Of a stretch of 64,000 bases of DNA, positions 51,910 through 59,547 are shown in pieces (the stretch's first letter is position 1; each line of letters starts with the position of its first letter). The stretch spans positions 1 to 64,000 of the forward strand of contig NZ_JANFLU010000010.1 in the NCBI RefSeq assembly GCF_024385525.1, given 5' to 3'. Origin of the DNA: Arthrobacter sp. zg-Y238 (GTDB lineage: Bacteria > Actinomycetota > Actinomycetes > Actinomycetales > Micrococcaceae). The translations under genes and the position numbers were made by a program. Below the pieces are notes generated by a model. The model ran no database searches, was not told the origin of the DNA, and saw only the letters and a program-made list of their open reading frames with translations.

Positions 51910-52986
51910 TTAGGGGACGCGGCTCAGCCACTCCGGGGTGTTGAACTTTTCGGCTACCTTCTGCTCCGCTAGGGCGAGCTCCTCGTCGGAGATCGACGCC
52001 TCGACTGCGCCGTAACGCGTGGCGAAGGTGTCCATCATGGTTGCAATGATGTCTTCGCGGGAAAGCCCGGTCTGCCGCTTAAGCGGATCCACCCGCTTCT
52101 TGGCGCTCGTAGTGCCCTTGTCGGAGAGCTTTTCCTTGCCGATGCGCAGCACCTCCACCATCTTGTCCGCGTCGATGTTGTAGGACATGGTGACGTGGTG
52201 CAGCATCCCGCCGCTGCTGAAGCGTTTCTGTGCGGCACCGCCGATCTTGCCCTGGTCCGTGGCCATGTCGTTCAGCGGCACGTACCAGGCGGAGATTCCG
52301 AGCTTCTTGAGGGATTCCATCACCCAGGCGTCCAGGAAGGGGTAGGAATCCGCGAAGCTGAGCCCGTCCACCAGGGACTGGGGAACGTAAAGGGAGTAGG
52401 TGATGGCGTTGCCGTGCTCCATGAACATGGCACCGCCGCCGGTGATGCGCCGGACTACGGTGACACCGTGCCGTTCCGCTCCCTCCGGATCCACCTCGTT
52501 CTTCAGGGACTGGAAGCTGCCGATCACCACGGAGGGCGACTCCCATTCCCAGAACCGGAGGGTGGGATTGCGCTTACCCGTGCCCACTTCCTCCGCCAGG
52601 ACCTCGTCCATGGCTACGTGCATATGTGTGGACAGCGGGGTGGGCGGGATGATCTCCCACTGGTGGTCGCCCCAGCCGGTGGCCTTGCCGAGGGCGCGGC
52701 GTACGGTGGTGGCGACGGCTTCGGGCGAGAAACCGAAGAGGACCGTATCCGGGGACAACCGGGAGCGGACGGCTGCGGCAATATCGCCGAACGACGTCTC
52801 GGCAGGCAGGCCCTCAAGGGCGGCATTGATATCCCCGAGTGCTTCATCGGGTTCCAGGAAGAAATCGCCGCCAAGGGAAACGTCGGCCAGCTTGCCGTCA
52901 CGGACTTCCAGGTCCGCTACAACGAGTTTGCCGCCGGGAACTTTGTATTCCCCGTGCCGGCGTCCAGTGTTATCCGTGCTTGCCAT
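51910..52986 (-). CDS. lplA: Lipoate--protein ligase family protein, accessory domain first
   Basis: A 358-residue ligase-family protein. The catalytic domain (about 105-300) has VVRRITGGGAMFMEHGNAIT and the lipoyl-AMP site lysine in TDQGKIGGAAQKR. The N-terminal ~100 residues (HGEYKVPGGKLVVADLEVRD, then FFLEPDEALGDINAALEG) look like the LplA accessory domain, which is C-terminal in E. coli LplA. The domain order is therefore permuted. The ATG at 52986 has AAGGAG upstream. The actual activity, lipoate activation or octanoyl transfer, is not proven by sequence. It stands alone on the minus strand. Confidence 0.85.
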   Translation of the reverse strand: MASTDNTGRRHGEYKVPGGKLVVADLEVRDGKLADVSLGGDFFLEPDEALGDINAALEGLPAETSFGDIAAAVRSRLSPDTVLFGFSPEAVATTVRRALGKATGWGDHQWEIIPPTPLSTHMHVAMDEVLAEEVGTGKRNPTLRFWEWESPSVVIGSFQSLKNEVDPEGAERHGVTVVRRITGGGAMFMEHGNAITYSLYVPQSLVDGLSFADSYPFLDAWVMESLKKLGISAWYVPLNDMATDQGKIGGAAQKRFSSGGMLHHVTMSYNIDADKMVEVLRIGKEKLSDKGTTSAKKRVDPLKRQTGLSREDIIATMMDTFATRYGAVEASISDEELALAEQKVAEKFNTPEWLSRVP

Positions 52987-53043
52987 CAAGACTCCTTAGC
53001 TCCGAACCGCTCTGCCGGGACCGGACGGGCCCCCGTTACAGGG

Positions 53044-53076
53044 AAAGGCCCGCCGGGCTGATGCCGGCGGACCTTT
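53044..53076 (-). terminator. Terminator after rpmE2
   Basis: AAAGG and CCGCCGG pair with CCGGCGG and CCTTT around a short loop 30 bases after the rpmE2 stop on the minus strand. The stem is strong and ends in CCTTT. Confidence 0.8.
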
Positions 53077-53105
53077 CTCTAAGTACTGCTGTATTTCCGT
53101 GCTGG

Positions 53106-53363
53106 CTACTTCTTCGCGCCGAAGCCCTTGAAGCGGGCGTTGAAGCGCTCCACGCGGCCGGCGGAGTCCATGATGCGCTGCTTGCCCGTGTAGAACGGGT
53201 GCGATGCGGAGGAGATTTCCACCTCGATGAGCGGGTACGTGTTTCCGTCTTCCCACTCGATCGTCTTGGAGGAGGTGGCGGTGGAGGCCGTCAGGAAAGC
53301 GGTGTCGGACGCGAGGTCACGGAAGACAACCGGAGCATACTTGGGGTGGATATCAGACTTCAC
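53106..53363 (-). CDS. rpmE2: 50S ribosomal protein L31 type B (zinc-free)
   Basis: An 85-residue L31 of the C-minus type. It begins [20 protein letters not shown] and ends with [20 protein letters not shown] and FNARFKGFG, and it has no Cys at all, so it lacks the CxxC zinc site. Such paralogues often replace zinc-bound L31 when zinc is scarce. The start is GTG 53363, with GAAGG nine bases upstream. It has its own leader with two hairpins and its own terminator. I looked for a Zur box and did not find a convincing one. Confidence 0.96.
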   Translation of the reverse strand: MKSDIHPKYAPVVFRDLASDTAFLTASTATSSKTIEWEDGNTYPLIEVEISSASHPFYTGKQRIMDSAGRVERFNARFKGFGAKK

Positions 53364-53440
53364 AGTTTTACCTTCTTTTGGTGCCTGGATTTTGCCAGGC
53401 ACAGTGTGGTTGAAAGCTTTATCGGCCGTACATTCGGCCA
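53364..53440 (-). ncRNA. Candidate ribosomal L31 leader structure
   Basis: On the minus strand, GGCCG-AATGTA-CGGCC (53439-53424) is followed by a perfect 8-bp hairpin GTGCCTGG-CAAAAT-CCAGGCAC (53402-53381), then CAAAAGAAGGTAAAACT and the rpmE2 GTG. Autoregulatory leaders before L31 genes are described for actinobacteria. The position and strong stems fit that class, but the match to its consensus is not checked. Confidence 0.5.
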
Positions 53441-53494
53441 GCAACCCATACTAGCGCATTTCCCGGACCCGGAGGAAACCCTTCGGCTCTCGTC

Positions 53495-54403
53495 TCAAGA
53501 GAGCGGGTGGGTGCCCCACTGGGCGTTGACGGCGGTGATCTTCGAGGTGATGCCCTGGTTAAGGCCGGTGATTTCAATCTGTACGGGGCGGTAAAAATCA
53601 TCCAGGCACAGTGAAAAGGAACCGGCCGGAAGCACCGCGGATGAGCCTGCCGGAAGTCCGGTGCCGTTTCCGGGCTGCTGCGCCTCGCCCGTGTCGAAGC
53701 TCCCGCTGATCTGCGTGCAGGGCTTCCCGTCGAGCACTACCCCGTACCGGACGGTGACCTCTTCCGCCGGTGCAAGCAGTGCGGCCACTCTCTCCGGCCG
53801 GACGGTCAACTCGGCGGCATCGGCAAGGATCGCCGCGTAGGCCTCTTCAGCCGTTCCTTCCCGGTCCGCGGAAATGTCCTGGTTCTCCTTGTGCAGCACC
53901 CGCTGCCCCTCGCGGATGGTGATTGAGAGGTCCGCTTCCGTGTCCTGCAGGGTCATGGCGAAGTCGGGGCCGGTGGCGAACCGGACGCTGTACGTGCCGG
54001 CCGGGAGCCAGCTGGTGTCTGTCCGAAGGGTCTGGACGCCGCCTCCGCCCGCGGCCATGGCGGCGGAGACGCAGGCCCCCGCTTCGGCCCCGGACGCAGG
54101 CTCCGGATCCCGGCGAAGGAGCCACTGGCAGGCATCCTGGACCGGCTGCGGCATACCAACCTGGCTGCCGGTGACACCCACCTGCGTCGGCGGAGCGGTG
54201 GTTTCGGGAACGGGCGACGGCGGCCGGGTGGGATAGGGGGTGCGGGACGGCTCTGCGGCAACGGTGCCGGACGGCGCCGCTGAAGCCGATGTTTCCCGTT
54301 CCTGCAGTTGACCGGCGGTGGGGCCGCAGGCCGAAACGGTCAGCAGCAATCCGGCGCACAGCACCAGGACCTTGCCTGGCCGGGTGCTTGCACGGGATTC
54401 CAT
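53495..54403 (-). CDS. Predicted lipoprotein of unknown function
   Basis: A 302-residue protein. The N-terminal signal KVLVLCAGLLLTVSAC has a lipobox (VSAC) ending near Cys-26, so it is likely anchored outside the membrane. A Ser/Pro/Thr-rich spacer (about 35-85) follows. The mature part has beta-rich stretches with no motif I recognise, and at least three further Cys, possibly forming disulfides. The ATG at 54403 has GGAG six bases upstream. The longer frame is not credible. It sits alone between rpmE2 and trmH on the minus strand. Confidence 0.72.
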   Translation of the reverse strand: MESRASTRPGKVLVLCAGLLLTVSACGPTAGQLQERETSASAAPSGTVAAEPSRTPYPTRPPSPVPETTAPPTQVGVTGSQVGMPQPVQDACQWLLRRDPEPASGAEAGACVSAAMAAGGGGVQTLRTDTSWLPAGTYSVRFATGPDFAMTLQDTEADLSITIREGQRVLHKENQDISADREGTAEEAYAAILADAAELTVRPERVAALLAPAEEVTVRYGVVLDGKPCTQISGSFDTGEAQQPGNGTGLPAGSSAVLPAGSFSLCLDDFYRPVQIEITGLNQGITSKITAVNAQWGTHPLS

Positions 54404-54497
54404 GGCAGCTCCGCTGGTCTCCTCGAAGGGTGGATGACTGCGCACAGTCTGGCACCTGAGGGACTGCAGGGTAAGGGCAGCGGACTGCCCGGCGGCA

Positions 54498-55301
54498 TCA
54501 GGGCCGGCACTCCCAGAATGCCACGGCACTGGCAGCGGCTACATTCAGCGAATCGACGCCCCCGCTCATCGGGATGCGTACGGCCAGGTCGACGCCGGCG
54601 AGGGTGGCCTCGGCCAGTCCGTCGCCTTCCGTGCCGAGGACCAGTGCAAGGCGCTCGTCGCGGCGGGCGCTCAGTTCATCCAGGGTCAGGGAATCCTCGC
54701 GCAGTGCCAGGGCAGCAGTCACAAAGCCGGCTTCACGGAGCTGTTCGAGTTGTCCCGGCCAGTCCGTCAGCCGCACCCACGGAACCTGGAAGACTGCTCC
54801 CATGCTTACGCGGATGGCCCGGCGGTACAGCGGGTCCGCACAGCGGGGTGTCACCAGCACGGCGTCCACCTGCAGGGCAGCGGCGGATCGGAAGATCGCA
54901 CCGATGTTGGTGTGGTCGACAATGTCTTCCAGCACCGCGATCCTGCGGGCCGTACCCAGCAGGCCGGGCAGGTCCAGGGGCGCAGGGCGTTCCATGGCCG
55001 CCAGGGCGCCCCGGTGCAGGTGGAAGCCGGTGATCTGCTCCAGGACCTCCGGCGTACCTACGTAGGCAGGCACGTCCGGGAACCGGGCCAGGACGTCCGC
55101 CAGGTCCGGAAGCCATTTCTCGGCCAGGAAAAAGGACCGCGGGCGGTGTCCGGCGTCGACCGCGCGGCGCAGGACCTTGGAGGATTCGGCAATGTACATG
55201 CCCTCCTCCGGTTCCCGCCGCTTCCGGAGGGAGGTGTCCGTGAGGGAGGTGTAGTCGTAGACGCGGGGATCGTCGGCGGACTCTAAATACTGGAGGTTCA
55301 C
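54498..55301 (-). CDS. SpoU/TrmH family rRNA or tRNA 2'-O-methyltransferase
   Basis: A 267-residue SPOUT methyltransferase that adds a methyl group to a ribose 2'-OH in rRNA or tRNA. An N-terminal L30e-like substrate-binding domain (about 30-100) precedes the trefoil-knot domain. The conserved motifs are EDIVDHTNIGAIFRSAAALQ (motif 1, Asn and Arg), LVLGTEGDGLAE (motif 2) and RIPMSGGVDSLNVAAASAVA (motif 3). I chose GTG 55301 with GGAG ten bases upstream. The target nucleotide is unknown. It starts 13 bases after the ABC ATPase gene ends, suggesting cotranscription. Confidence 0.9.
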   Translation of the reverse strand: MNLQYLESADDPRVYDYTSLTDTSLRKRREPEEGMYIAESSKVLRRAVDAGHRPRSFFLAEKWLPDLADVLARFPDVPAYVGTPEVLEQITGFHLHRGALAAMERPAPLDLPGLLGTARRIAVLEDIVDHTNIGAIFRSAAALQVDAVLVTPRCADPLYRRAIRVSMGAVFQVPWVRLTDWPGQLEQLREAGFVTAALALREDSLTLDELSARRDERLALVLGTEGDGLAEATLAGVDLAVRIPMSGGVDSLNVAAASAVAFWECRP

Positions 55302-55314
55302 CCGGAAACTGCTC

Positions 55315-56103
55315 CTAGCCGCGACGGGCAGTGGCCGAATACCGGCCGCCGTCGCGGCGCAGGTCCAGCGGCAGGTCAAAGGCGGTGCTCAGGTGTTCTT
55401 CGGTGAACACCTCTTCGATGGGACCGGACGCCACCACGCCGCCTTCGCGGAGCAGCAGGGCGTGGGTGAAACCGGTGGGGACTTCTTCCAGGTGGTGGGT
55501 GACCAGCACCATGGCGGGTGCTTCCTCGTCCCGGGCCAGTCCGCCGAGCCGGAACAGGAGGTCCTCTCGGCCTGCGAGGTCCAGGCCGGCGGCCGGCTCG
55601 TCCAGCAGCAGCAGTTCCGGATCCGTCATCAGGGCGCGGGCGATCTGGACGCGCTTGCGCTCCCCTTCGCTGAGCGAGGAGAAGCGGCGGTTCATGAAGG
55701 TGGACATGCCCCACTCGTGCAGCAGGCGGAAGGCGCGCCGTTCGTCGAGCTTTTCGTACTTTTCACGCCAGCGCCCGGTCATTCCGTAGGACGCCGTGAG
55801 CACCACGTTGAGGACTGTTTCGTCCTCGGGGATCTGCCCGGCAAGTGCCGCGGAGGCCAGGCCGATACGCGGGCGGAGTTCAAAGACGTCCACTGCGCCG
55901 AGGACTTCCTCGAGGATTCCCGCTACGCCTCGGGTAGGGTGCATCCGGCCGCTGGCAATCTGCAGCAGCGTGGTCTTTCCGGCACCGTTGGGACCCATAA
56001 TGACCCAACGTTCCCCCTCCTTGACCTGCCAGTTAACGCCGTCCAACAGGTTTTTGCCGCCGCGGACAACGCTTACGCCGGCAAATTCAAGAACTTCACT
56101 CAT
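55315..56103 (-). CDS. Stand-alone ABC transporter ATP-binding protein
   Basis: A 262-residue ABC ATPase. Walker A is GPNGAGKTTLLQIASG near residue 35, the signature is SLSEGERKRVQIARALM, Walker B is LLLLDEPAAGLDLAGRE, and the H-loop is LVTHHLEEV. No permease gene is adjacent, so its partner or role is unknown. It most resembles the ModF/PhnC-like single ATPases. The ATG 56103 gives MSEVLEFAGVSVVRGGKNLL. An upstream ATG at 56115 is possible. It is followed by the SpoU gene and diverges from serB. Confidence 0.88.
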   Translation of the reverse strand: MSEVLEFAGVSVVRGGKNLLDGVNWQVKEGERWVIMGPNGAGKTTLLQIASGRMHPTRGVAGILEEVLGAVDVFELRPRIGLASAALAGQIPEDETVLNVVLTASYGMTGRWREKYEKLDERRAFRLLHEWGMSTFMNRRFSSLSEGERKRVQIARALMTDPELLLLDEPAAGLDLAGREDLLFRLGGLARDEEAPAMVLVTHHLEEVPTGFTHALLLREGGVVASGPIEEVFTEEHLSTAFDLPLDLRRDGGRYSATARRG

Positions 56104-56229
56104 AGCACTAGACATTAGGCTAAAGAAAGGGGCATTGGCGAAACGATGCGCCCGGCCGCCACGCAGACGCAGCCGGAGATCCCCGTACCGAACACGTACT
56201 TCCCCGTTGGACCGAGCAGAACGGAAACC

Positions 56230-57135
56230 ATGCCGAACTCCCCCGAATACAGTGTCGTCAGCTACGGGCGGGACCTGTCCGACGCCTATCTGGGGGCGGT
56301 GCAGGGCGCCGTCTCCGGGTTGGGGGCACAGATCCTGGAACTGGAGAACGCTGCGGGGAACGGTTTCACCGTGTCCAAGCTTTATGTGGGGTACGACGGC
56401 GGCCTCCCCCGGCTGCGGCGCGCCGTCGCCGCAGCTGCGGCAGCCGTACCGGCACGGCCGGGCGGTGAGCAGAGCGCCGTGGTGCCGCCGTCGCTGCTTG
56501 AGGATGCCCGGAAGCTGCTGGTGCTGGACGTGGACTCGACCCTGATCAAACAGGAAGTCATTGAACTGCTGGCGGCGCATGCAGGACGGGAAGCGGAGGT
56601 CGCAGCGGTGACCGAGGCCGCCATGCGCGGGGAACTGGATTTTGCCGCGAGCCTGCATGCCCGGGTGAAAACGCTGGCCGGACTGCCGGCGTCCGTCATC
56701 GACGAAGTGGGGGCCAGGATTGAACTTTCCGACGGCGCGGAGCTGCTGGTGAAGGAGTTCCTTGCGGCCGGACACGGGGTTGCCGTGGTGTCGGGCGGTT
56801 TCACCCAGGTGCTTGACCCGCTGGCCGATCGCCTGCGGCTCAGCTTCCGCCGGGCGAACCTCCTGGAAATAAAGGACGGGGTGCTGACCGGCGCGGTGTC
56901 CGGGGAAGTCGTGGACCGTGCGGTCAAGGCGCGTTCACTGGCCGAGTGGGCGCGGGCCCTGGAGGTGGCACCCGGGTCCACTATTGCGGTGGGCGACGGC
57001 GCCAATGACCTGGACATGCTCGCGGCGGCCGCACTGGGAGTGGCGTTTAACGCCAAACCGGCAGTGCAGGCCGCCGCGGATGCCGTGGTGAACCTGCCCC
57101 AACTGGACGTGGTTCAGCACTTCGTGAAGCTTTAG
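56230..57135 (+). CDS. serB: Phosphoserine phosphatase
   Basis: A HAD phosphatase of 301 residues that makes serine from phosphoserine. HAD motif I is LVLDVDSTLIKQEVIELL near residue 97, motif II is VVSGGFTQVLDPLA, motif III is a Lys near VDRAVKARSL, and motif IV is VGDGANDLDMLAAA. The N-terminal 90 residues resemble a degenerate ACT-like regulatory domain. The start ATG 56230 is favoured because MPNSPEYSVVSYG fits the family. The frame opens at 56146, so the start remains a little uncertain. It converges on the SDR gene with a 4-base overlap of the ends. Confidence 0.9.
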   Translation: MPNSPEYSVVSYGRDLSDAYLGAVQGAVSGLGAQILELENAAGNGFTVSKLYVGYDGGLPRLRRAVAAAAAAVPARPGGEQSAVVPPSLLEDARKLLVLDVDSTLIKQEVIELLAAHAGREAEVAAVTEAAMRGELDFAASLHARVKTLAGLPASVIDEVGARIELSDGAELLVKEFLAAGHGVAVVSGGFTQVLDPLADRLRLSFRRANLLEIKDGVLTGAVSGEVVDRAVKARSLAEWARALEVAPGSTIAVGDGANDLDMLAAAALGVAFNAKPAVQAAADAVVNLPQLDVVQHFVKL

Positions 57136-57896
57136 GCGGGCCCGCCTGCCGCTCCCGCGGTCAGGTAGTCCGCACCGCCCACGTATTCGGTGTGGCCGGA
57201 CGGAACATCGGCCGTGGCCATGCGCGCTACTTCGGCGCCGAACTCCTGCACCGAGTAAAGCCTTCCGGCTTCTTCGCGGCGGGCTTCGATGGCGCCCGGG
57301 TTGGCCCGGTCCAGCAGGGTGGCCGTCACGGTGCCTTCGATCATGTCACCCGAGACCACCACCAGGGTGATGCCCTTCTCTTCCAGCTGCGGGAGCATGC
57401 TGCGCAGTGCATCCTCGCCGGCACGCTTGCTGAGTGCGACGGCTTCGTATTCCGGCATGGTCGGCACCGACTTGATGAAGTGCGCCTGGTGGCTGGTGAC
57501 GAAGACCACCCGCGAACCGGCAGGCATCACTTCGAGGGCAGCAGTGAGCATGTTGACCTGCGCGTCGCGGTTCAGCTTCAGCGCGTAGTTCTCTTCCACG
57601 CCGGTTTCCATGCCGCCGGAGGCATTGAGCACCAGGACGTCGAGCCCGCCGAAGTTTTCCTGCGCAGCGGCCACCAGGGCAGCTGTCCCCTCGGCGGCGG
57701 TGAGGTCTGCGCCAACGGCGACTGCGCGTCCGCCGGCTTCCTCAATGGCAGCCACCACCTTGTTGGCACGCGGTGCCTTTTGGCGGTAGTTGACGACGAC
57801 GCCGGCACCCTCGGCTGCCAGGAACCGGGCCACTTCGGCTCCGATTCCGCGCGATGATCCGGTGACTATCGCTGCTTTGCCCTCCAGCAGACCCAT
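57132..57896 (-). CDS. SDR family oxidoreductase with altered active site
   Basis: A 254-residue SDR. The cofactor site IVTGSSRGIGAEVARFLAAE is normal, and VVFVTSHQAHF holds the catalytic Ser. The usual YxxxK is replaced: the sequence reads PEYEAVALSKRAGEDAL, so the Lys is kept but Tyr sits seven residues before it instead of four, with Val at the standard place. Either the Tyr is shifted by a local loop change or the enzyme works differently. NYRQKAP after the second beta strand suggests NADP preference. It is 122 bases downstream of FabG on the same strand, and its end overlaps serB by four bases. Confidence 0.85.
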   Translation of the reverse strand: MGLLEGKAAIVTGSSRGIGAEVARFLAAEGAGVVVNYRQKAPRANKVVAAIEEAGGRAVAVGADLTAAEGTAALVAAAQENFGGLDVLVLNASGGMETGVEENYALKLNRDAQVNMLTAALEVMPAGSRVVFVTSHQAHFIKSVPTMPEYEAVALSKRAGEDALRSMLPQLEEKGITLVVVSGDMIEGTVTATLLDRANPGAIEARREEAGRLYSVQEFGAEVARMATADVPSGHTEYVGGADYLTAGAAGGPA

Positions 57897-58018
57897 GTGA
57901 ACTCCTTGTTGTAGAAAGTATCTAAGCGTTCAGCTCTTTGAACCCATCCTGCCAGCCGGGAACCCGGCTGGCAGTTGAGGAAACCTCCAATGATTCCGGA
58001 GCGCCGCGTTGGGCCGGG

Positions 58019-58747
58019 CTAGTGCCCCATGCCCAGGCCGCCGTCGACCGGGATGACCGCACCGGAAATGTAGCCTGCCTCGTCGCCCGCAATCCAGCGC
58101 ACCACGTTGGCAACTTCCTCCGGCTCGGCGAACCGGCCGGCGGGGATGGAGGACAGGTAGTTCTTCTGCGTGTCCTCGGGCAGGGCACGGGTCATGTCGG
58201 TGTTGATGAAGCCCGGCGCCACGACGTTGGCCGTGATGTTGCGGGAACCCAGTTCGCGGGTGAGGGAACGGGCAATGCCGATCAGTCCGGACTTGGAGGC
58301 GGCGTAATTGATCTGCCCGGGTGAACCGTAGAGCCCGACCACCGAGGAGATCAGGACCACCCGGCCCTTCTTCATCCGGAGCATGCCCTTGGACGCACGC
58401 TTGACCACCCGGAAGGCGCCCGTGAGGTTGGTGTCAATCACATCGGAGAAATCGTCTTCACTCATCCGCAGCAGCAGCATGTCCCGGGTAATTCCGGCAT
58501 TGGCCACGAGGACTTCAACCGGCCCGTGCGCAGCCTCCACCTCGGTAAACGCGGCATCAACCGATGCCATATCCGTCACATCCGCCTTGACGCCCAACAT
58601 TCCGTCGGGGACCTCGCCGCTGCGGTACGTGATGGCCACGCGGTCACCTGCGGCGAGGAACGACTTGGCGATTGCCAGTCCGATTCCGCGGTTTCCTCCG
58701 GTCACCAGGACGCTGCGGCCGGACTCGTTCTCTGTTGTGTTCTGCAC
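58019..58747 (-). CDS. fabG: 3-oxoacyl-ACP reductase FabG
   Basis: A 242-residue SDR that reduces 3-oxoacyl-ACP with NADPH in fatty-acid elongation. VTGGNRGIGLAIAKSFLAAG binds the cofactor, VANAGITRDMLL is the NAG motif, and the full Ser-Tyr-Lys set is present in ISSVVGLYGSPGQINYAASK. ADVTDMASVDAAF and PGFINTDMTRALPED match FabG/MabA. It is the first gene of the minus-strand pair and diverges from the DUF3099 gene. Confidence 0.94.
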   Translation of the reverse strand: MQNTTENESGRSVLVTGGNRGIGLAIAKSFLAAGDRVAITYRSGEVPDGMLGVKADVTDMASVDAAFTEVEAAHGPVEVLVANAGITRDMLLLRMSEDDFSDVIDTNLTGAFRVVKRASKGMLRMKKGRVVLISSVVGLYGSPGQINYAASKSGLIGIARSLTRELGSRNITANVVAPGFINTDMTRALPEDTQKNYLSSIPAGRFAEPEEVANVVRWIAGDEAGYISGAVIPVDGGLGMGH

Positions 58748-58873
58748 GGATGTTCCTTCTTTCAGCCAGCGATTGGGGGTTGTCTCGATCCTACGTGCGC
58801 CGGATTCAACTTCTGCAACGCTGCTGCTAGTGAGAGAATGAACGAACCTGTTTGGAGGGTGAGGAAGACTACC

Positions 58874-58893
58874 GATGGCTACTGATGGCTAGG
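58874..58893 (+). repeat. 10-bp tandem duplication around the DUF3099 start
   Basis: GATGGCTACT is followed by GATGGCTAGG: the same GATGGCTA occurs twice with a 10-base period. The first ATG (58875) is well placed behind GAGGAAG but opens a five-codon frame that stops at 58890-58892. The second ATG (58885) opens the real gene and overlaps that mini-frame. Confidence 0.8.
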
Positions 58894-59283
58894 GACACGA
58901 ACCGCGGGGAGAGCGTCCCCAGAATCACCGACGCACCCAGCCCGCACACGGACGAAATGCGCGCGCGCATGATCAAGTACAGCGTGTCCATGGGCATCCG
59001 TGTGGTCTGCCTGTTCCTGATGTTCTTCGTGCACGGCTGGTTGCTGTGGGTGGTGATTGCCGGAGCGGTGGTGCTCCCCTACTTCGCAGTCATCATTGCC
59101 AACGGAGGGTCGGATTCCCGCCTTATGACCGCCTCGGATGCGATGATTGACAGTCCGCCGGCCACAACGCTGGACGCTCCGCGGGCGGCGGAAGAACCCG
59201 GAGAAAGTCCCGAAACCACTGTGTTGCCGGGCGAAATCGTAGACAATGACTACGAAATCCATGACGACGAAGACAAGGCCTGA
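58885..59283 (+). CDS. DUF3099 domain membrane protein
   Basis: A 132-residue protein of an actinobacterial family. An N-terminal soluble stretch with ESVPRITDAPSPHTDEMRAR precedes two close membrane helices (about residues 38-56, VVCLFLMFFVHGWLLWVVIA, then GAVVLPYFAVIIANGG). A charged acidic tail (about 80-132) follows. The function is unknown. I chose ATG 58885. An in-frame TTG at 58852 is possible but lacks a ribosome binding site. It is the first of a run of three plus-strand genes ending with SURF1, so cotranscription is likely. Confidence 0.8.
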   Translation: MARDTNRGESVPRITDAPSPHTDEMRARMIKYSVSMGIRVVCLFLMFFVHGWLLWVVIAGAVVLPYFAVIIANGGSDSRLMTASDAMIDSPPATTLDAPRAAEEPGESPETTVLPGEIVDNDYEIHDDEDKA

Positions 59284-59292
59284 TCCCCCAGC

Positions 59293-59547
59293 ATGAACCT
59301 CCTCGACTCCCTCTCCGGCAACCCGGACACAGGCGCCGGCACCCCGGTGTGTTCCCGAAAGGCCTGCCGGCTCAACGCCGGCTGGCAGCTGCTGTGGAAC
59401 AACCCCCGCATCCATACCCCGGAACGCCGCAAGACCTGGCTTGCCTGCGATGAGCACCGGGACTGGCTGGAGGATTACCTGCGTACGCGCGGCCTCTGGA
59501 AGGAAACTCTCCCGCTGAACGGCAGCACTGAAGGTGGTACGGCGTAG
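59293..59547 (+). CDS. Small Cys/His-containing protein of unknown function
   Basis: An 84-residue soluble protein that begins 9 bases after the DUF3099 gene ends and stops directly before SURF1. It has three Cys and several His arranged as C-x4-C, then LACDEHRDWLEDYL, which resembles a metal-binding or disulfide unit. TPVCSRKACRLNAGWQLLWN and NPRIHTPERRKTWLACDEH are likely the conserved parts. Similar small proteins occur beside SURF1 in Micrococcaceae, sometimes labelled acetone carboxylase without evidence. I do not recognise a function. A role in cytochrome oxidase assembly is only a positional guess. Confidence 0.72.
   Translation: MNLLDSLSGNPDTGAGTPVCSRKACRLNAGWQLLWNNPRIHTPERRKTWLACDEHRDWLEDYLRTRGLWKETLPLNGSTEGGTA

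Noticed and set aside
53364-53494. Zur operator before zinc-free L31
   Set aside because: No convincing AT-rich TGAAAA-type dyad was found in the upstream region, although such paralogues are often Zur-controlled.
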